Source: a bacterium (GTDB taxonomy: Bacteria > Zhuqueibacterota > Zhuqueibacteria > Zhuqueibacterales > Zhuqueibacteraceae). Taken from it: 64,000 nucleotides of DNA. The notes under the pieces are model-generated. The model ran no database searches. It was given only the letters and a program-made list of their open reading frames with translations, and was not told the DNA's origin. Position 1 is the first letter of the stretch; the number at the start of each line of letters is the position of its first letter. The position numbers were made by a program, and so were the translations under genes. Below are positions 35,301 to 43,146 of the stretch, piece after piece. The stretch covers positions 62,001 to 126,000 of the forward strand of contig JAKLJX010000002.1 in the NCBI GenBank assembly GCA_023150945.1, written 5' to 3'.

Positions 35301-36123
35301 CTTTAAAGGCCATGAGTCGAGCTTTGGGTGCGACACCTTTTATACTATCACCGTCAGCCGCAACAATGCCGGCGACATATGTGCCATGACCGTGATCATC
35401 CAGGGGATTTGCATCGCGGTTGATGACATCGTCGCCTCCAATGACTTTGAATTCCGGTCCCAAGCCTCCTCCCAAGGCCGGATGCCGATAATCGATGCCT
35501 GTATCGATAATACCGACGATCACAGCCTCGCCTTGCGTGCCGTATCGTGACCACACCGAATCGGCGCGGATGAGCGGCACACTTTCATCAAGAAAGGTTT
35601 CGACCTTTTTATCAGGATGAATCTGTTTGACATAATCCAGATTCTGGATTTGCTGCAGCATCATGCGGGGAACTTTCAAGCTGGCGCCAAAAAAAAGCTT
35701 GTAAAACTTGCGATCGATCTCCGGTTTAGCAAACCCGAGTTGATGCTGGGGCTGACTTGTTTTCTGAATGTCTGTTGAAAATTGCTCAAACCGCGCACGA
35801 AAAAACGAAACCGGGGTCACGGCGCTTGGAAGGCGTGAGTTTTTCTGCATGAAAAGCGGGCACTCTTTGAACTCCACAATGACGTTTAAGACTTCTGTCA
35901 AATCCACAGTACGGATTTGAGATTGGCCGTCGCGGGCGATGAAAAGATTAACGCGATGCCCCTGCGGTTGTTGAATAAATTGAATCTGTGGTTGCCGTTG
36001 GTCGGAAAGAGGAAAAGCAGTTTGTGGCAAACCTAACTGGTTTTGAACCTGTGCATGGAGAGTGGCAGTCCACAACAAACAACAGCAGCAAAAGCCTCTG
36101 ATTATGGAAATTGGCATCATCAT
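32395..36123 (-). CDS. secreted subtilisin-like serine protease with type IX secretion sorting domain
   Basis: 1242 aa. A short signal peptide (cysteine-rich, ending near TLHAQ, 21-25) is followed by a propeptide-like region (about 26-190). The S8 peptidase domain has IIDTGIDYRHP with D207, DDHGHGTYVAG with H246, and EASGTSAAAPHVAG with S418. Beta-sandwich regions follow. The C-terminal 90 residues, with YPSHPNPFNPSTVITFDLP and ending KLLLLR, form a T9SS type A sorting domain. It should cross the outer membrane by the type IX system and act outside the cell. It lies 125 bases after a lipoprotein gene on the same strand. Its base composition is visibly less GC-rich than neighbours. Confidence 0.93.
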   Translation of the reverse strand: MMMPISIIRGFCCCCLLWTATLHAQVQNQLGLPQTAFPLSDQRQPQIQFIQQPQGHRVNLFIARDGQSQIRTVDLTEVLNVIVEFKECPLFMQKNSRLPSAVTPVSFFRARFEQFSTDIQKTSQPQHQLGFAKPEIDRKFYKLFFGASLKVPRMMLQQIQNLDYVKQIHPDKKVETFLDESVPLIRADSVWSRYGTQGEAVIVGIIDTGIDYRHPALGGGLGPEFKVIGGDDVINRDANPLDDHGHGTYVAGIVAADGDSIKGVAPKARLMAFKVLDQNGIGLMSDVIAGIERALDPNDDDDFSDRVGIVNMSLGSGPFQPASPDDAVSLAVDNAVRLGVTVCIAAGNEGGFRSIRSPGTARLAITVGACDKSDRMASFSSKGPNAKTHSIKPEIVAPGVNIHSLSLNGGLVEASGTSAAAPHVAGVAALLKAIHPEWTPTQIKSALMTSAVDLGEEVMVQGAGRLDAFKAAETGVFATPAHLSFGLDNASLQEWVKSDTLIVINHSGILQNIDITFEGIETGIALESIPSDFALAPGDSQSLVITLKVMNQLVATPEEGSLAYSGYAHLNGTRDRLSLPWAFVKAAKVILSFDEPLPRFFFTSNKNVITNFDNVDMIDFYTYELVVAKGDYDLISLFSGADEKMVMKEKLAIDGFMNLSIRAEEATHRISLDGKDEQGRRLSSLSNVTNNYLFLFPDSSRNLYWGLLGYPDQLLVSNVSERYVIVSAQHQESIADEPSIRVVQHQPIRGLYQDRSLANSPVDFVMQHLKMKYPPNGSYRDIRFPSGFSAHIRGHAWFYYQDAGAIKPTRLQAPEWNGKLYQTPDAIENFRFTTSGIARDLPLSPETIREDWIAAGSYGVAADSMGRFFPRLRPADYLSPDGGEMSFGGAPVFGLVYHFNNQIGNANITADVEAFGSLNELRPADIARSRYDIYDDQHRLIASGELDDSSLLKVPPIDVTPGHYRLEISHTNYFVEGVRGRATFKTDFDLRREDPDPAFFTSLRLLDSQNLAVGRVENGDAAKLVFSAADVFVTKLGNSFHASYRPIIVDSTRLLLKEHGSDSWLQIESVPVLEDTTLSYVLIRRATGWLYTAELSAFTHFDSAALDLKISIQDQSGNVTELILEPAFAVGKFGTVVSVEEQPSDENSLPLAYRLYPSHPNPFNPSTVITFDLPRTGRVMLKIYDVLGRVVETLLDELVPAGRHKITWNAAGPNHRLLASGVYICRMEAENYTATRKLLLLR

Positions 36124-36248
36124 AAATCATGGCTCCATGATTGAAAGAATACAGTCCCATGCCACCACCCAATCGTTTTCCCGGCCGGACGGTGGCATGG
36201 ACTGGGGCGTTGCAAGCAGACAATGTTTCGTGATCGCGACTGATAAGT

Positions 36249-36947
36249 TCATTCACAGGCGATATTTCGTGATCTCACTTGAGAGATAAGTGCAGAAAGA
36301 ATGATCCGGCTTTGGTATAAAAACTGGTTGTTACTCACTCTCAGCCTTATTTCATTTATATCAGCATCGTCGTCAAAGGACACAGTGACTTCGTTACTAA
36401 ACTGAGAGCATAGTGTGCCGGTTTGGCCGGGGCTTATGTTTCCACCGGTTCCCAATGCAGGAAATTCTCCCAATATAGGATCAAATGCGCTAGTCCCATA
36501 TGAACCTCCATATTGTGTTACATCATTATAAGTCACTGTAACACAACATCTCATTGCCCAATTTGCCCTGCAAGAATGAACTGCAAGATCATTGCGGAAA
36601 AACATCACGCTGGAGCCTGCAAACAGCAATAACTCATAGCCATCTGGAAGGAACTGAATGTAGTAACTTCGCTCACCACCAGGACCCAGAGTCTGTATAT
36701 CCTCACTCCAGGCACTGCCCCAGAGATGCTCGGGCAGCGCAATAGTCTTCTCATCCTTTGACTCAAAGACTGTACCATCGCTGTACTCGATTTTCCCTTT
36801 GAAAGTCAGATACCAGCCTACTGAAGCCGTTTTTTTCAGCGCGTCAGCTTGTTTCAGCGTGCCAACAACGGCTTCGTTCGGGTTCTTGCTGCAGCCAAAG
36901 GCCAGCAACAAAAACGCCGTGCTGAGTAGAGTGATAAAATTTTTCAT
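36249..36947 (-). CDS. small lipoprotein of unknown function
   Basis: 232 aa. The N-terminus MKNFITLLSTAFLLLAFGCS is a lipoprotein signal with the lipobox LAFGC (C19). Four further cysteines (in SCRANWAMRCC and GTLCSQF) could form disulfides. The rest is predicted beta-rich by its alternating pattern. I do not recognise a family. GGAGGC lies four bases before the ATG. It is the first gene downstream of an unusual structured leader and probably shares a transcript with the T9SS protease 125 bases downstream. Composition is AT-richer than the flanking operons. Confidence 0.7.
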   Translation of the reverse strand: MKNFITLLSTAFLLLAFGCSKNPNEAVVGTLKQADALKKTASVGWYLTFKGKIEYSDGTVFESKDEKTIALPEHLWGSAWSEDIQTLGPGGERSYYIQFLPDGYELLLFAGSSVMFFRNDLAVHSCRANWAMRCCVTVTYNDVTQYGGSYGTSAFDPILGEFPALGTGGNISPGQTGTLCSQFSNEVTVSFDDDADINEIRLRVSNNQFLYQSRIILSALISQVRSRNIACE

Positions 36948-37021
36948 ACTGCCTCCTATGGGCTAAATGTTTGAGCATCATGCCGCCAATTGTGCAAGAT
37001 GACGATGGCACATAAAGTGAT

Positions 37022-37239
37022 GGGAGGCAGCCCCGAAGAAGTTCTTGCTTCTCAAAACTCCAATGGGTATCATTGGGTGCTGTTAGTCTTGAGAAGCTTT
37101 GGTGGTTCTCCCTGGAGGCTGCCAAAGCTTTTCTTATTTGGAATAGATTGAAATTCGGTGGGAATCCAGCCTCAGACGAAAGTACAGCGCCCTTTGAAAT
37201 GATGCTTCATAGCTTTTCCCCGAAAGAGCATTCGTCTGA
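37022..37239 (-). ncRNA. candidate structured leader RNA before the lipoprotein/protease genes
   Basis: This part of the 667-base gap (36948-37614) is full of perfect inverted repeats. TCAGACGAA (37172-37180) pairs with TTCGTCTGA (37231-37239). AAGCTTTGG (37094-37102) pairs with CCAAAGCTT (37122-37130). GCTTCTCAA (37047-37055) pairs with TTGAGAAGC (37089-37097). GGCAGCC (37026-37032) pairs with GGCTGCC (37117-37123), and CCAATG/CATTGG lies inside (37060-37076). The second and third stems share bases 37094-37097 and exclude each other, as in attenuators or riboswitches. A good promoter lies upstream at 37401-37428. I do not recognise a known riboswitch. A degraded mobile element is the alternative. 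Confidence 0.4.
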
Positions 37240-37272
37240 ACAAACGTTCAGAATCGATCACACTTAGAGAAG

Positions 37273-37339
37273 GACGAGAGACGAGAGACGAGAGACGAGA
37301 GACGAGAGACGAGAGACGAGAGACGAGAGACGAGAGACG
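37273..37339. repeat. heptanucleotide tandem repeat (GACGAGA)9
   Basis: Nine exact head-to-tail copies of GACGAGA (37273-37335) plus four further bases. It lies in the presumed leader of the lipoprotein/protease transcript, about 55-120 bases downstream of the predicted transcription start. No spacer structure is present, so it is not CRISPR. Copy number could vary by slippage. Confidence 0.95.
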
Positions 37340-37398
37340 CCTTCCCGCTTTTCCACCTCAACCTTCCCATTTTTCAAAGGCGGCTTGAAATTTCACGC

Positions 37399-37428
37399 AT
37401 AATATAACAGCGCAACAACAACTGTCAA
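37399..37428 (-). promoter_or_regulatory. sigma-70-type promoter reading into the structured leader
   Basis: On the minus strand TTGACA (37423-37428) is followed after 16 bases by TATATT (37401-37406), or after 18 by TATTAT (37399-37404). The start would be near 37392, giving a leader of about 445 bases before the lipoprotein ATG at 36947. The remaining sequence up to 37614 shows no gene. Confidence 0.65.
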
Positions 37429-37614
37429 GCTAATCTTACCGCAGAACAAGGCAACACCAAACAAGTATTCGCACCGCGGAATCCAGTGAAGCACCGCGTG
37501 TATGCTTTAAATAAGCCGCAAGCCAGTGCTTCACAAGATTTCAATTGAACGACAGGATACGGGCAGGAATAAACGATTGGTTTGGAACAGTGCATCACCT
37601 CGCCGTTAAAGATC

Positions 37615-38784
37615 TTACTCCGTCCGCAACGCCTCCACGATCTTCAAGCGCGAGGCGCGCACCGCCGGCAGGAAGCCGCCCACCAATCCCATAAGCAGCG
37701 AAAAGATCAACGCCTGCATCACGATGAAGGGTGAGAGCTTGAAGCTGAACGCCAGCTCGGAAAAGGTGTTCCAGTTGGTGGTGGAAATCGAGATGAACTG
37801 CAGCAGCGAAGAGAGCAGCAGTCCCACGATGCCGCCGAGCACGGCCAGCAACACCGACTCGATCAGAAACGCGGACAACACGCTGCGCCGCCGGAATCCC
37901 ACCGCGCGCAGAGTTCCGATTTCCTGCGTGCGGTTCGAGACGGCCGCGTACATGGTGATCATGGCGCCGATCATGGCACCGAAGCTGAAAATGAAGGTCA
38001 CCACCGTGCCGAGCACGTTGATGAAAATGGCCATGAACTTGGATTGTTCGTCGTAATACTGTTTTTCGCGTTTGACATCCACCACCATGCGCGGATCGCT
38101 TTCCAGGCGTTGCCGCAGTGCTTCGAATTGCTGCGGATCGCGCAACCGCACGGTGACCGAGGAAAACATCTGCCGCCGCCAAGCCGGCATGATCACTTCG
38201 GCATCGCCCCAGATTTCGGAATCAAAGCCGGTGCGGCCGCCGTCAAATACGCCGACCACCTGCCAATCCGTCCCGCCCATGCGCAACGTGCTGCCGATCT
38301 CACAATTCTGAAACCGCTGTTGCAGGGATTTGCCCACAATCAGCTCCTGCAGGCCGGGTGCGAACATGCGACCTTCCACCAGTTTCACTTGCTGAGCACG
38401 CAAGCTCAATCCTTCCGGCGAGGTGCCGCGCACCACGACGTTGGTCGGCTCGTTATTCGAACGCTTGGGCAGCGAGATCAACACCACCACGTCGCTGGTC
38501 GATTGCGGTTTGCCGTTGCTGTCGAGGGCGACCTCGGGCTGGGTCTTGATGATATTCGCCTGATCACGCGCAATGGCACTTTGCACCTCGGCCTGCGAGG
38601 CGCGGCGAATGACGATCGCGTTGTCATCCACGCCCGTGGCGACCAGCGTCTGCCGCAGGCCTTCGGACAACATCAAGGCGGCGACAAAGACGAATACGAC
38701 CAGCGCCACGCCGGACAACGTCAGAATCGTGGTCAGGCGTCGCGTCCACAAACTGCGAAAGCTGTAACTGAGGGGAATTTTCAT
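37615..38784 (-). CDS. MacB/FtsX-type ABC transporter permease
   Basis: 389 aa from the ATG at 38784 (MKIPLSYSFRSLW); a 46-residue upstream extension overlaps the previous gene and lacks family similarity. There is one N-terminal helix (about 20-40), a large periplasmic MacB-type domain, and three helices in the C-terminal third (about 265-385) forming an FtsX domain. It is the last of four genes (adaptor, ATPase, two permeases). The complex would export a lipophilic or peptide substrate across the envelope using periplasmic mechanotransmission; the substrate is unknown. It starts 40 bases after the first permease gene. Confidence 0.9.
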   Translation of the reverse strand: MKIPLSYSFRSLWTRRLTTILTLSGVALVVFVFVAALMLSEGLRQTLVATGVDDNAIVIRRASQAEVQSAIARDQANIIKTQPEVALDSNGKPQSTSDVVVLISLPKRSNNEPTNVVVRGTSPEGLSLRAQQVKLVEGRMFAPGLQELIVGKSLQQRFQNCEIGSTLRMGGTDWQVVGVFDGGRTGFDSEIWGDAEVIMPAWRRQMFSSVTVRLRDPQQFEALRQRLESDPRMVVDVKREKQYYDEQSKFMAIFINVLGTVVTFIFSFGAMIGAMITMYAAVSNRTQEIGTLRAVGFRRRSVLSAFLIESVLLAVLGGIVGLLLSSLLQFISISTTNWNTFSELAFSFKLSPFIVMQALIFSLLMGLVGGFLPAVRASRLKIVEALRTE

Positions 38785-38824
38785 AGAGTTCTTGCGCCCA
38801 GAAATGACCAGTTCAAACGGCAGT

Positions 38825-39991
38825 TTAGGCCACGCGATGCAAGCCGTCGGCGATGCGCATGCGCACCGCGCGCCACGCCGGAAAAATTGCGGCAAACACG
38901 CCCACCAAAAGCGCAGAAACAAAGGCCAGCATGATGGTGATGTTCTTCAACTCGAACACCGGAAAGAAATTGCCGAGATTCGAAGTGAGAAAAGTGGCAA
39001 AGCCGTTACACACGTAAATCATGAGCACCAAGCCGAGGGCAAAGCCGCCCAGCGCGATGGCCAGCGATTCGCCGCCGATCAACCCAATCAAGTGAAAGGG
39101 GCGGAAGCCGAGTGTCTTGAGCACGGCGTATTCCGCCATGCGCTCGCGCGCGGTCATGGCCATGGTGTTGGCCAGCACCAGCAGCACGATGAACACCACC
39201 ACCGCGGAAATCGCTTCCATCGCGGCGAGAATGGCGCCAGACATCGAAACGAAGCTTTGTTGAAAGGCGCGCTCGGTTTCGGTCTTGGTTTCAGCAAAGC
39301 TGTTCTGGAACATGGCATCGACGGCTTCGGACACCACCGCGGGATTCGCCTGATTGTCGATCAACAGCATATACCAGCCGACATTATCGGCCATGCCCGG
39401 GTTGGTTGCGCGCATGCGCTCGTTGAGATAGTCCCAATGAAACAGAAACGCGGTTTCATCGGTGCTCGGTTGCGCGCCGGAGTAAATGCCGCGAATCACG
39501 AAATCCCACTCGCCGAAGAAGATGGTGCCGGTGAGGGTGACGGTTTGATCGAGTTTCCAGCCAAAGCGCTCCGCCAGTTTGCGGCCGACGAGGCAGGCGT
39601 TGCGTTCGCGCAAATAGACCTCCTTCTGTTCCGGCGGCACAACGAATTCCGGATACATGTCGAGATAGGCCTCGTCCACCGCAAAGTTGGCGAAGAAGTT
39701 GTTGGGGTCGCCGTAATAGGCGCCGAACCAGTTGGCACAGCCAACGGATTGTACTCCGGGCACTTTCAGCAATTGCTCGCGATAGGCCAACGGCAGCGGC
39801 TGAATGAGTGAAACTGCGCTGCGCGTGACCAAACGGTTTTTGGCGGACGCTTCGACGCCGGCATACCAGGCGTTGATCACCGTGCGAATCAACCCAAACG
39901 CCAGCAGGGCCACGGCGATGCCGAGCATGGTCAGAATCGTGCGCAGCTTGTGGCGCAGGGCATTCTTGAAGATCAGTTTGAAGACTTTCAT
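38825..39991 (-). CDS. MacB/FtsX-type ABC transporter permease
   Basis: 388 aa. It begins [20 protein letters not shown] and has an N-terminal helix (about 20-38), a periplasmic domain (about 40-260) and an FtsX domain of three helices at the C-terminus. The start codon overlaps the ATPase stop (ATGA), so translation is coupled. It differs clearly from the second permease downstream, so the transporter is probably a heterodimer of the two. In known relatives (MacB, LolCE) both subunits contact one ATPase dimer. Confidence 0.9.
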   Translation of the reverse strand: MKVFKLIFKNALRHKLRTILTMLGIAVALLAFGLIRTVINAWYAGVEASAKNRLVTRSAVSLIQPLPLAYREQLLKVPGVQSVGCANWFGAYYGDPNNFFANFAVDEAYLDMYPEFVVPPEQKEVYLRERNACLVGRKLAERFGWKLDQTVTLTGTIFFGEWDFVIRGIYSGAQPSTDETAFLFHWDYLNERMRATNPGMADNVGWYMLLIDNQANPAVVSEAVDAMFQNSFAETKTETERAFQQSFVSMSGAILAAMEAISAVVVFIVLLVLANTMAMTARERMAEYAVLKTLGFRPFHLIGLIGGESLAIALGGFALGLVLMIYVCNGFATFLTSNLGNFFPVFELKNITIMLAFVSALLVGVFAAIFPAWRAVRMRIADGLHRVA

Positions 39992-40662
39992 ACCAGCTCA
40001 CCCTTGTCGAGATGGCGCACGGTATGCGCTTTGTCGGCGGCGCGCTGGTCGTGCGTGACCATGATGATGGTTTTGTTGAATTCGCGATTGAGGCGCTCGA
40101 GCAGGGAAAGCACCTCGACGGCGGAATTCTTGTCGAGGTCGCCGGTCGGCTCGTCGGCGACGATGAGCGTGGGATCGGCCACGATGGCGCGCGCGATGGC
40201 CACGCGCTGCTGCTGGCCGCCGGAAAGCTGTTTAGGGGAATGGCGCATGCGGTCGCTCAAGCCCACCACATTGAGTGCGATTTGCACGCGCTCGCGGCGC
40301 TCATTCTTGGAGAGATGGGTCAACAACAGCGGCAGCTCGACGTTTTCGAACGCGGTCAGCACCGGCAGCAGGTTGTAGAATTGAAACACGAAGCCGATGT
40401 GGCGGGAGCGCCAGTTGGCGAGCTGGGATTCGCTCAGCTTGGTGACCTCGTCATTGGCGACCATGATGGTGCCGCTGTCCGGCCGGTCGATGCCGGCAAT
40501 CAAATTCAGCAAAGTGGATTTGCCCGAGCCGGAAGGCCCCATCAGCGCGAGGAATTCGCCTTCCGGCACTGCCAGGTCGATGTTCTCGAGCACCGGAATC
40601 TTCAGGCTGTCGCGCTGATACGATTTGGAAACGTTTTTGACTTCGACGATGTTGTTTGGCAT
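39988..40662 (-). CDS. ABC transporter ATP-binding protein (MacB/LolD type)
   Basis: 224 aa. It has Walker [10 protein letters not shown] (42-50), the signature LSGGQQQR and Walker [13 protein letters not shown] followed by the H-loop [21 protein letters not shown] is typical of the LolD/MacB/FtsE branch. It powers the two downstream permeases; overlap with the first is 4 bases. The 285-base gap between it and the adaptor gene shows nothing clear. Confidence 0.94.
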   Translation of the reverse strand: MPNNIVEVKNVSKSYQRDSLKIPVLENIDLAVPEGEFLALMGPSGSGKSTLLNLIAGIDRPDSGTIMVANDEVTKLSESQLANWRSRHIGFVFQFYNLLPVLTAFENVELPLLLTHLSKNERRERVQIALNVVGLSDRMRHSPKQLSGGQQQRVAIARAIVADPTLIVADEPTGDLDKNSAVEVLSLLERLNREFNKTIIMVTHDQRAADKAHTVRHLDKGELV

Positions 40663-40947
40663 AGGCCCTTTCCTGTCATATTTCGGTCATTACACCAAGT
40701 TGTTCCTTGCCGCCTCCCGGCAGTGCACGTATGCTGCTTTCTTCTCCAATGAGAGATCGGCTCGAATTCCCAGCAGGCTCGGTGACGCTTGTTGGATCCG
40801 CGTGGCCAGGCTTCATCGCGTCACCCAGGGTCTCGCTGCCTGTCATTCTCGCTAGAATCATCCTCAGAAGTGTGAATCACCGTGAACTGGAATCAGGCAA
40901 ACGCGATAATTTGAGCATGCAAAACGCGGGGCAGCAGGAGTGACAAT

Positions 40948-42189
40948 CTACTTCACCACCACCTTCACCTTCATCCCATCCTGCAGATTCTCCGGCGGGT
41001 TGCGCACGATCTGCTGGCCTTCCGACAGGCCGCTGCGCACTTCGAGCTGGCTGCCGATTGTGCCGGCGATCTCCACGGGCGTCGCGACCGCGCTGCCTTC
41101 GCGGATGACAAAAACGACTTTCTGCCCCTCGCGGGTCACCAGCGCGGAGGCCGGAATGACGATCTTCCTGTCGTTGCTGATCACTGCCGCAGCCGCCGGT
41201 TGCGCGAGAAACGCGACCTTCGCGCTCATCTCGGGCAGCACGCGTTGATCACGCTCGACGAATTTGATCTTGGTCAACACCGTGGCTTTGGCGCGATCGG
41301 CGGTCGGCACAATTTTGCTGACAACGCCGGGATAGCGCGTATCCTGATAAGCATCGAGCACGATCTCGCACGCTTGTCCGGGTTGAATGCGCTGAATGTT
41401 GGATTCCGACACATCTGCTTCCACTTCGAGCGAGGACATGTCGGCAATCGAAACCACGGCGGCGCGGGCGGTGGTGGAGGCGCCGAACGGCGCAACGATT
41501 TCTCCGACATCGGCATTCTTGGTCAGTACCGTACCGTCAAAGGGCGCGCGAATGTTGGTATACTCCAGCGCGACTTCCGCGGCGCGCACGCGGGTGCGGG
41601 CGACCTGCACCGCTGCTTCGCTTGCCAGCACGGCGGCCTCCGCGCGCTTGAACCGTGCCTCAGCCGCATCGAACGCCGAACGCGCGATGAGTTGATCCGC
41701 CAGCAGCTTCTGGTGCCGGACAAAATTCGATTCGGCGTCGGCCCGTTCAGCCTTGGCCTGTTCCACAAGGGCCAGCGCTTGATTGAGACTGGCTTTCGCT
41801 TCAGCCAGTGCCGCATCCAAATCGCTGTGCTCGAGCTGCGCGATGATCTGTCCCTCTTTGACTTGATCCCCCTCTTCCACCCCGAGATAAACCAACCGGC
41901 CGGTGCCCTTCGAAGCCACCGCGGCTTGGCGCTGCGCCACCACGTAGCCGCTCGCCGTCAAGACCGCGTTTTGCTGCGCCGGCGAAACCGCAATGACGTT
42001 GTGGGTTTCCACCTCCACCGCAGAGCTGAATCCCGCGCGGAACAAAAGGAACAACACGGCCAGCACCGCCAGGCCCAATAGGCCAAACAGAATCACGCCG
42101 CCGCGCCGGGCGCTGGTGTTGTTCGAAGTTTCGGAACGGCTGCGATCGAGGCGCAGCCGGGATAGATCCGTGGATTTGGATTCTGACAT
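40948..42189 (-). CDS. periplasmic adaptor (membrane fusion) protein of the ABC/RND type
   Basis: 413 aa from the ATG at 42189; a longer frame to 42372 would run through the moaC gene and is rejected. There is one N-terminal membrane helix (about 32-52) and a lipoyl-like half (ASKGTGRLVYLGVEEGDQVK). An alpha-helical hairpin (about 115-185, rich in A/E/R) is followed by the second lipoyl half (IRAPFDGTVLTKNADVGEIV) and beta-barrel domains. Its place upstream of a MacB-like ATPase and two permeases points to a tripartite efflux or lipid-transfer system. An outer-membrane factor is not seen here. Confidence 0.9.
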   Translation of the reverse strand: MSESKSTDLSRLRLDRSRSETSNNTSARRGGVILFGLLGLAVLAVLFLLFRAGFSSAVEVETHNVIAVSPAQQNAVLTASGYVVAQRQAAVASKGTGRLVYLGVEEGDQVKEGQIIAQLEHSDLDAALAEAKASLNQALALVEQAKAERADAESNFVRHQKLLADQLIARSAFDAAEARFKRAEAAVLASEAAVQVARTRVRAAEVALEYTNIRAPFDGTVLTKNADVGEIVAPFGASTTARAAVVSIADMSSLEVEADVSESNIQRIQPGQACEIVLDAYQDTRYPGVVSKIVPTADRAKATVLTKIKFVERDQRVLPEMSAKVAFLAQPAAAAVISNDRKIVIPASALVTREGQKVVFVIREGSAVATPVEIAGTIGSQLEVRSGLSEGQQIVRNPPENLQDGMKVKVVVK

Positions 42190-42340
42190 GGATATTCTCT
42201 GCCTTGATTGAATGCGAAAGCGGATGAACCTCAGCAACCCAGCCCTCACCCGCCAAGCACGTTCGTGTGACAAAATTGACGCAAATATAATGCGCGCACT
42301 GCCCTTGAACAAGCACTTTGTCAGCCGCGCGCTCCGGCAG

Positions 42341-42859
42341 TCAAGACGTGCCGGCTTCGCCTTCCGGCGCAAACTCTTCTCCCGGACGGCGATACTCTCC
42401 TGTGCGGCCGCCGCTTTTTTTCACTAATCGGATTTGTCCAATCACCATCTCACGGTCCACCGCCTTGCACATATCGTACAGCGTCAGACCTGCAACGGCC
42501 ACGGCGGTCAGCGCCTCCATCTCCACGCCGGTTCTGCCGGTGCAGCGGGCTGTCGCTTCGAGTGCAAGCCGGTCGGGCTGCACGTTGATCTGCACGTCCA
42601 CATAATCGAGGCCAAGAGGGTGGCAGAGCGGAATCAATTCGCCGGTTTTCTTGGCAGCCAAAATGCCCGCCAGGCGCGCGGCTTCGAGGCCGTCACCTTT
42701 GGGCAGGGCTTTACGCGCCAGCAAAGCGATGGTTTCCGGCTGCATCAAGATCTCGCCGCGCGCAATGGCCTCGCGGCGGGTCACTTCTTTCTCACTGACA
42801 TCCACCATCGTCGCTTGGCCGCTGGCGTTGAAGTGGCTCAGTTTTTTGGGATTTGACAT
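42341..42859 (-). CDS. moaC: cyclic pyranopterin monophosphate synthase
   Basis: 172 aa. MoaC converts the MoaA product (3',8-cH2GTP) to cyclic pyranopterin monophosphate in molybdenum cofactor synthesis. It has ATMVDVSEKEVTRREA near the N-terminus, KTGELIPLCHPLGLDYVDV in the middle (active-site lysine and the nucleotide pocket) and GVEMEALTAVAVAGLTLYDM, all hallmark segments. Length fits (about 160 aa). The C-terminal 25 residues are a polar extension. No other moa gene is nearby. The next gene downstream (adaptor protein) starts 151 bases on and is probably unrelated. Confidence 0.96.
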   Translation of the reverse strand: MSNPKKLSHFNASGQATMVDVSEKEVTRREAIARGEILMQPETIALLARKALPKGDGLEAARLAGILAAKKTGELIPLCHPLGLDYVDVQINVQPDRLALEATARCTGRTGVEMEALTAVAVAGLTLYDMCKAVDREMVIGQIRLVKKSGGRTGEYRRPGEEFAPEGEAGTS

Positions 42860-43037
42860 TCTTGCTTCAACCCTCCTGATTCGTCTGAAAAAATTTCAGT
42901 CTTGCCGCCCTGCTGCTGTCATCATGACTGCCGGGAGAAAGCAAACTCGGCACGCGTTGGCCAAAAATTCAGAGCTTCCCGCCATGCTCGGTGTGAGCCG
43001 CAACGAGAAAACAATCGCTTATTTGGCAGTAGCCGCC

Positions 43038-43054
43038 TGGCATGCCGGTTGCTA
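43038..43054 (+). promoter_or_regulatory. sigma-54 (-24/-12) type promoter before hsp20
   Basis: TGGCATGCCGGTTGCTA matches the consensus TGGCACGNNNNTTGCW except for one base, with the GG and GC doublets exactly 10 bases apart. Transcription would start near 43065, about 82 bases before the Hsp20 ATG at 43147. It lies in the 287-base divergent region between moaC and hsp20. No CIRCE element or sigma-32 box was found. Confidence 0.55.
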
Positions 43055-43146
43055 GTTTCTCGGGTGAGACGCGCAAGCAGCGCTAAGAAATCAAAGTAAA
43101 TCAGCGTTCACTTACAACTCAATTCTTTCCGAGGAGGTGTTCAACC

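Noticed and set aside
37022-37123. Imperfect palindrome considered as an integron attC site
   Set aside because: The core GTTRRRY and RYYYAAC sites are not present, and no integrase or cassette structure is seen.
37273-37339. Possible CRISPR array
   Set aside because: The 7-base units are contiguous without spacers; no cas genes are present.
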